Origin: Bacteroidales bacterium
Lineage (GTDB): Bacteria > Bacteroidota > Bacteroidia > Bacteroidales > Bacteroidaceae
DNA: 8,716 bases
Reading direction: 5' to 3'
Assembly: GCA_004557185.1 (NCBI GenBank)
Contig: SFEP01000081.1
Coordinates: forward strand, 1-8,716
Part shown: positions 4,870 through 8,716 of the stretch, one piece after another
Layout: each line of letters opens with the position of its first letter
How positions within the stretch are numbered: the first letter of the stretch is position 1
Program-made: the position numbers and the translations under genes
The notes under the pieces: model-generated
Told to the model about the DNA's origin: nothing
Databases searched by the model: none
Seen by the model: only the letters and a program-made list of their open reading frames with translations

Positions 4870-6915
4870 ATGATGCGACACTTTACCCTCCTGCTGCTAC
4901 TGGCAGCGGGGCTACTCGTGGCATGCCACCGCCACCGAACAGACAGCGACCACATCATGACGCGGCTGGAGGAAACACTGCCCATCATCAACAGCCAGCC
5001 GCGGCACTGCGACTCGCTCTACGCCGCATGGCAGCAACACACGGCCGACAGCGGAACGTGGCACCGCATACAGGTGTTCAGAGCCACCACGCACAACTTG
5101 CAGGGCGACAGCATGGGGGCTGAACGGGAATATGACAAGGTGAGGCAGTACGTGAAGCGGCAGCCCAACGACCATGCCTTGATGGGATTGCTGATGAACC
5201 ACTGCGGCGTGATGTATAACCGCGCTGCCAACGCACCCAAGTCGCTGCACTACTTTGAGGCTGCCGTACGCCACTTCGAGAGGGTGCCGAAACGGGGGTA
5301 TATGCTCTCGGCGTACCTGAACCTGGCCGACGCACAGTCGTTTACCGGCGACATGGCGGGCAGCATTGCCTCTTTCAACCGCCTGAAACTGCTGGCCGAC
5401 TCGCTGCACGTGCAGCAATACGACATCGCCACCTTCATTGGGCTGGGCACGGTGTATATGCAGATTGAAAACTATGTGCGGGCTCACCACTACTTCAGAC
5501 TGGCCCAAAAGGAACTGCCTCAGGCCGACGACGCCACACGCTTTGACTACTACCTGAGGCTGGGCAACTGCTACTACTTTGAGCACAAACTGCACGCGGC
5601 AGCACAAGCCTTCAGGCAGGCTCTGCCACTGGCCGAGGCCTTGCAATATGACAACGGCATGCTGGCCTGCCACACCAACCTGTGCGAGGTGCACTTGATG
5701 GCGAACGACCTGGCCAACGCACGCCGCGAACTGCGACTAGCCGACTCACTGCTGCAGGTGATGACGCGCCGCGCCGAAACCTACAGCATCGTGACTGCGG
5801 GCGGGGTCTTCTACCTGCAATCGCTCCACACCGACCTGGCATTGGCAGAGGGCAAACCCATACGCCTCGACCGTTTGCGGCAGGACACCATCTGTCCCGA
5901 AGCAGGCATCACGCCACGCTACCTCATGCTGCACTACGAACGCCTGCACAAGTATGCCGCCGACAGGGGCGACTGGCGCATGGCACTGCACTTCCACATG
6001 CTGGCCACACGCTACGCCGACACCCTGCGCAACGAACGCATGACCAACCGCATTGCCGAACTCAGCGCACAATACCGCCACGATGCTACCCTGCTGAAAC
6101 AACGCACCGCGCTGGCTGACTACAAGCAACGCGAAACGCGACTCTCGCTGCACCTGGCGCTGATGGCACTCTGCCTGGTGGGCATGGCGCTGATAGGCAC
6201 ACTCATTTTCCACCTCTACCGACGCAAACAACACCGCAGGCTGGCACAGCAACGCGAGCAAACTACAGCACTGCGCATGGAGGTGGTACGCAACCGAGTG
6301 TCGCCCCACTACATCTTCAACGTGCTGGGCACAGCACTGCCCATGCTGCAGCGTTACCCCGAAATGGTGGCTCCGCTCGAACTGCTCATCGATGTCATCA
6401 GGGGAAACCTGCTGGCCTCAGGGCAAGTGGCCGTCAGGGTGGCCGACGAAATGGCACTCGTGCGACGCTACGTGGAACTGCACCACCTGACGCACCACAA
6501 CAGGCCGCGCGTGGTGTGGCACATGGACCATGAGGTGGAGAAATGCGAACGTTTGGTGCCGGCCATGTCGCTCCAGATACCCGTAGAAAACGCGTTGAAG
6601 CACGCCTTCCCCTCGCCCTCTGACAACGACGAAATAAGCATAGAGGTGAAACTGGACGAGCACGGCACGCTGCTGCTGCGCGTAACTGACAACGGTGTGG
6701 GCTACACTACCAAGCCGCGACCCACGTCGCACCGTGACACGGGCACCGGACTGCGCCTGCTGCAAACCACCCTGGAGATGCTCAACCAGCGTAACACGGC
6801 TCCTGCCTCATGCTCTTTGCAGACGCTCCCGCCGCCACAACACGGCACTTGCATCACGCTGCGCTTGCCCGAAAGTTATAAATTTCCCCCCACCCACGAA
6901 CTGGTTAGCACATAG
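4870..6915 (+). CDS. TPR-containing LytS-type sensor histidine kinase with lipobox N-terminus
   Basis: This 681-residue protein starts with a lipoprotein-like signal (hydrophobic run then LLVAC, Cys19). A periplasmic helical region holds about five or six TPR-like units (about 103-140, 144-178, 184-217, 223-257, 262-296, 350-385). One membrane helix (about 425-449) follows, then a basic linker. The cytoplasmic part is a His_kinase/HATPase pair of the LytS class: H-box NRVSPHYIFNVL with phospho-acceptor His480, N-box PVENALKH with Asn574, DNGVGY (607-612) and GTGLRLL (625-631). It should autophosphorylate and pass phosphate to a LytTR-type regulator. The best candidate is the one at 7670-8428, two genes downstream. 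TPRs suggest a peptide or protein ligand, but the signal is unknown. ATG-ATG at 4870 follows AGAAAAAAC; the first ATG is used. Confidence 0.92.
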   Translation: MMRHFTLLLLLAAGLLVACHRHRTDSDHIMTRLEETLPIINSQPRHCDSLYAAWQQHTADSGTWHRIQVFRATTHNLQGDSMGAEREYDKVRQYVKRQPNDHALMGLLMNHCGVMYNRAANAPKSLHYFEAAVRHFERVPKRGYMLSAYLNLADAQSFTGDMAGSIASFNRLKLLADSLHVQQYDIATFIGLGTVYMQIENYVRAHHYFRLAQKELPQADDATRFDYYLRLGNCYYFEHKLHAAAQAFRQALPLAEALQYDNGMLACHTNLCEVHLMANDLANARRELRLADSLLQVMTRRAETYSIVTAGGVFYLQSLHTDLALAEGKPIRLDRLRQDTICPEAGITPRYLMLHYERLHKYAADRGDWRMALHFHMLATRYADTLRNERMTNRIAELSAQYRHDATLLKQRTALADYKQRETRLSLHLALMALCLVGMALIGTLIFHLYRRKQHRRLAQQREQTTALRMEVVRNRVSPHYIFNVLGTALPMLQRYPEMVAPLELLIDVIRGNLLASGQVAVRVADEMALVRRYVELHHLTHHNRPRVVWHMDHEVEKCERLVPAMSLQIPVENALKHAFPSPSDNDEISIEVKLDEHGTLLLRVTDNGVGYTTKPRPTSHRDTGTGLRLLQTTLEMLNQRNTAPASCSLQTLPPPQHGTCITLRLPESYKFPPTHELVST

Positions 6916-6926
6916 CGTGGGAAACT

Positions 6927-6953
6927 AATTATGCCCCCGCATATAGTATAATT
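6927..6953. promoter_or_regulatory. Inverted repeat overlapping a possible fur promoter
   Basis: AATTAT (6927-6932) and ATAATT (6948-6953) form a dyad whose half-sites are 21 bp apart, two helical turns. Inside it lies TATGC-CCCC-GCATA (6930-6943). The right half overlaps TATAATTG (6947-6954), one base from the Bacteroidota -7 box TAnnTTTG. Fur-family genes are often autoregulated, so an operator is plausible, but the sequence is not a classical Fur box (GATAATGATAATCATTATC). The fur start lies 80 bp downstream. Confidence 0.35.
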
Positions 6954-7035
6954 GGGAGACTACGTTGTGCTCACTGCGTGCAGAGACAAATCGGAAATCT
7001 GACGAACCGAATGAATAGAACCCACCATTACGGAA

Positions 7036-7512
7036 ATGAAAGCAGACGACCTGACCACACAAACTGAGGCTGCGCTCGCACAACGCGGCATACGCCCCAC
7101 CGCCGTAAGGCTGCTGGTGGCCAAGGCACTGGCCACGGCCGAATGCGCCCTGTCGCTCACCGACCTCGAAGCACGGTTGGGCACAGTGGACAAGTCGAGC
7201 ATCTTCCGCACCCTGAACCTCCTGCTGCTGCACCACCTCATACACGGCATCAGCGACGGTACGGGCATGACCAAATACGCTTGGTGCCGCCCCGACTGCC
7301 ACTGCGGCGAACCCGAAGCCCAAAGCCTGCACGACTACCACACACACTTTCACTGCGAACGCTGCGGCCGCACCTTCTGCCTGCACGGTCTGCCCGTGCC
7401 CGACGTGCAGCTGCCCCAAGGCTTCACCCTGCACGCCGCCAACTTTGTGCTGAGCGGCCTTTGCCCCAAATGCGCCCAACGCCACCCATCGGGGCTCACA
7501 GCACCTAAATAA
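7036..7512 (+). CDS. Fur-family metal-responsive transcriptional repressor
   Basis: The 158-residue product has the winged-helix start GIRPTAVRLLVAKAL (18-32) and recognition helix DKSSIFRTLNLL (52-63) of Fur/Zur/PerR proteins. A C-terminal dimerisation domain follows, with His102, His104 and His106 and two zinc-type pairs, Cys107-x2-Cys110 and Cys143-x2-Cys146. It should bind DNA as a metal-loaded dimer. A further cysteine cluster, WCRPDCHC (Cys84, Cys88, Cys90), lies in the hinge after the wing. Which metal or signal it senses (iron, zinc, peroxide) cannot be told from sequence. It lies 120 bp after the kinase and 157 bp before the LytTR regulator, with separate leader regions, so co-transcription is uncertain. 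The ATG follows TTACGGAA; no other good start is present. Confidence 0.92.
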   Translation: MKADDLTTQTEAALAQRGIRPTAVRLLVAKALATAECALSLTDLEARLGTVDKSSIFRTLNLLLLHHLIHGISDGTGMTKYAWCRPDCHCGEPEAQSLHDYHTHFHCERCGRTFCLHGLPVPDVQLPQGFTLHAANFVLSGLCPKCAQRHPSGLTAPK

Positions 7513-7610
7513 TGGGGGCACGGACAAAAAAAATGTGACCACCTATCCGCAAATATCTACCATCCATACCGCAGTTACAACCACCTGTACATTTCTCCAA
7601 CAAAGCACCC

Positions 7611-7641
7611 TTTCCCATACCGAGTTTACGTTGTAAATTTG
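7611..7641 (+). promoter_or_regulatory. Promoter of the LytTR response regulator gene
   Basis: TAAATTTG (7634-7641) is an exact match to the Bacteroidota -7 box TAnnTTTG. TTTC (7611-7614), three of four bases of the -33 TTTG element, lies 19 bp upstream, the expected spacing. The predicted transcript starts about 20-25 nt before the ATG at 7670. A dyad TTTAC-GTT-GTAAA (7625-7637) overlaps the spacer and the -7 box and could be an operator. Confidence 0.65.
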
Positions 7642-7669
7642 CACCACGTACATATTAACACAGACCACC

Positions 7670-8428
7670 ATGAGAGAGAATGAATGTTTAACCGTCTTCA
7701 TCGTAGACGACGAAGCGGGAGCACGCGAGGTGTTGGCACGCGACCTCCGCAAATTCCCGCAAATCACACAGATCTACTGCTTCAACAACTACGACGAGTG
7801 CACCCTGCCTCTGCTCCAACTGCATCCCGACGTGCTTTTTCTTGATGTGCAGGTGCCAGGTTGCACGGGGCTCGAATTCCTTGAGTCGGTACGCGCACGG
7901 CTCACGTTCAACTTCAAGGTCGTGTTCTACACAGGCTATGCCGACTACATGCTGCAAGCCATCCGCCTCTCGGCCTTCGACTATCTGCTCAAGCCCTACA
8001 AGCCCAGCGAACTGAACACCATCATCGAACGCATCTTCAACAGCGATGACTACGACATAAGGCATCACCCCCTCGTTCACCCCACCTCCGTGCGCAAGGT
8101 GGCTGTGCAAACCATCACCGAACTGCTTTTCCTCACCATGGAGCAAATTGTGATGCTCTCCTACATGGCCGACCAACGTTCGTGGCAACTCCTGCTGGCC
8201 AACGGGCAGGAATATATGCTGCGCAAAGGCAGCACCGCCGACGACTTGCTGGCCCTCCACCCCTCGCTCGTGCGGGTCAGCAGCAAAAGCATCATCAACA
8301 CCACCTACCTATCCTCCGTCGAAAACTCCACACAGCGCTGCCGCCTGTGTCCTCCCTTCGACAAAATCGACATTCAGATGAGCCGCCGCAACTTCAGCAA
8401 ACTCCGCGCCCTATTCGAACAAATCTAA
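7670..8428 (+). CDS. LytTR-family response regulator
   Basis: The 252-residue product has an N-terminal receiver domain (about 7-125). It shows the acidic pair Asp13-Asp14, phospho-acceptor Asp59 in FLDVQVPG, Thr88 in FYTGYAD and Lys108 in LLKPY. A linker (about 126-145) leads to a C-terminal LytTR DNA-binding domain (about 146-250), recognisable by LLLANGQEYMLRKG, the segment LVRVSSKSIIN (200-210) and the closing MSRRNFSKLRALF (237-249). It is a phosphorylation-controlled transcription factor. The LytS-type kinase upstream is its expected partner, since these two families pair almost exclusively. The usual His of the 'vHrS.ivN' motif is Ser here (VSSKSIIN). The gene has its own promoter and is the last plus-strand gene before a convergent partial frame. 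Confidence 0.94.
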   Translation: MRENECLTVFIVDDEAGAREVLARDLRKFPQITQIYCFNNYDECTLPLLQLHPDVLFLDVQVPGCTGLEFLESVRARLTFNFKVVFYTGYADYMLQAIRLSAFDYLLKPYKPSELNTIIERIFNSDDYDIRHHPLVHPTSVRKVAVQTITELLFLTMEQIVMLSYMADQRSWQLLLANGQEYMLRKGSTADDLLALHPSLVRVSSKSIINTTYLSSVENSTQRCRLCPPFDKIDIQMSRRNFSKLRALFEQI

Positions 8429-8504
8429 CCCCCACCCCTCCCCACACCGTGAAGCCGCAGCATTCGCCCCGCCCAGCAACGGTTTATACGCTATGAGCGG
8501 TGTG

Positions 8505-8716
8505 TTAGTGGCCGTAGTTGTTGCCGCAGCAGCAGTTGTTGTAGAAGCCGTAGTGGCTGCATGCAGTTGTTGCTGCAGTTTCAGTTAGTGGCATGTAGTG
8601 GCATGTAGCTACACTTCGTTGCAGGTAGTTGCAGGTAGTTGCAGGTAGTTGCAGGTAGTTGCAGGTAGTTGCAGGTAGTTGCAGGTAGTTGCAGGTAGTT
8701 GCAGGTAGTTGCAGGT
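8505..8716 (-). CDS. Partial hypothetical protein: 10-residue repeats and Cys/Asn/Tyr/Gly-rich C-terminus
   Basis: One minus-strand frame is open from the window edge to a TAA at 8505-8507 (about 70 codons; the start lies outside). It first reads repeats of TCNYLQLPAT, encoded by 30 bp (three copies of the 10-bp DNA unit). It then passes through a diverged segment (ATCHYMPLTETAATTACSHY) and ends YGFYNNCCCGNNYGH. The other two minus-strand frames meet stops in the diverged segment (TGA and TAA). The tail uses C-ending codons (TGC, AAC, TAC, GGC, CAC), as the neighbouring genes tend to, which supports coding. No family is recognised. It is also possible that the repeat is non-coding and the frame is chance. 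Confidence 0.4.
   Translation of the reverse strand, partial: LQLPATTCNYLQLPATTCNYLQLPATTCNYLQRSVATCHYMPLTETAATTACSHYGFYNNCCCGNNYGH
8621..8716. repeat. 10-bp tandem repeat array (GCAGGTAGTT)n, cut by the window end
   Basis: Nine complete, identical copies of GCAGGTAGTT run from 8621 to 8710, and a tenth begins at 8711 and is cut at 8716. Two related copies, GGCATGTAGT and GGCATGTAGC, sit upstream at 8590-8609, and looser GTAGTTG/TTGCAG fragments extend back to about 8514. Perfect identity among copies points to recent expansion or ongoing slippage. In the plus strand every frame meets TAG once per 30 bp; the minus strand has no stop in any frame. Confidence 0.95.

Noticed and set aside
4672..4881. 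69-codon minus-strand frame in the thiL-kinase spacer
   Set aside because: It overlaps both flanking genes' ends and has no recognisable family. It may only reflect the structured intergenic element.
5746..6309. 187-codon and similar minus-strand frames across the kinase gene
   Set aside because: Antisense to a complete kinase with intact TPR and catalytic motifs; explained by codon bias.
6925..7542. 205-codon minus-strand frame over fur
   Set aside because: Antisense shadow of the Fur gene; it also runs through both intergenic regions with no promoter.
7571..7642. LytTR direct-repeat binding sites upstream of the regulator
   Set aside because: GTT-containing near-matches exist, but they do not fit the consensus well and are not spaced by the usual 12-13 bp between half-sites.
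8443..8504. CACACCG / CGGTGTG inverted repeat after the LytTR gene as a terminator
   Set aside because: Only 7 bp with a 48-nt loop and no T-run; too weak to call as a terminator.
8621..8716. CRISPR array
   Set aside because: The units are 10-bp head-to-tail copies with no spacers and no cas genes nearby; it is a simple tandem repeat.

Overview
The window looks like the core chromosome of a GC-rich member of the Bacteroidales, most likely Prevotellaceae or a close relative. The evidence is threefold. Bacteroidota-type -7 promoter boxes (TAnnTTTG) lie upstream of at least three genes. Start codons sit in A-rich leaders without a Shine-Dalgarno sequence. The protein types are also characteristic: a TPR-containing LytS-like kinase with an 'SPHxIFN' histidine box, a LytTR regulator, a small Fur with Bacteroidota-like cysteines, and ffh next to folD. 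The genus is an inference; no rRNA or other marker is present.

Layout. Positions 1-208 hold no gene but contain a 21-bp-period repeat with a hairpin, just past the 3' end of folD. Two housekeeping genes, folD (209-1096) and ffh (1246-2589), lie on the minus strand, separated by a very strong GC-rich hairpin. The 380-bp gap 2590-2969 carries divergent promoters: ffh with a hairpin leader on one side, and a small outer-membrane beta-barrel gene (2970-3446) on the other. Then on the plus strand come thiL (3626-4675), a 194-bp spacer with an imperfect structured element, a lipobox-bearing TPR sensor kinase (4870-6915), a Fur-family repressor (7036-7512) and a LytTR response regulator (7670-8428). 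The right edge holds a 10-bp tandem repeat (about 9.6 copies, cut by the window end). This array is stop-free in all three minus-strand frames and runs into a Cys/Asn/Tyr/Gly-rich C-terminal reading frame that stops at 8505, so a partial minus-strand gene probably enters from the right.

Function. FolD (one-carbon folate metabolism), Ffh (signal recognition particle) and ThiL (thiamine diphosphate synthesis) are ordinary core functions. The kinase and the LytTR regulator are probably cognate partners, but a metal-responsive-type Fur gene sits between them, each with its own upstream region. This kinase-Fur-regulator order, the putative dyad in front of fur, and the frame-shifting repeat at the right edge are the points most worth following up. 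I found no CRISPR array, rRNA, tRNA, transposase or defence system. Many long antisense reading frames in the GC-rich genes were judged to be by-products of codon bias.
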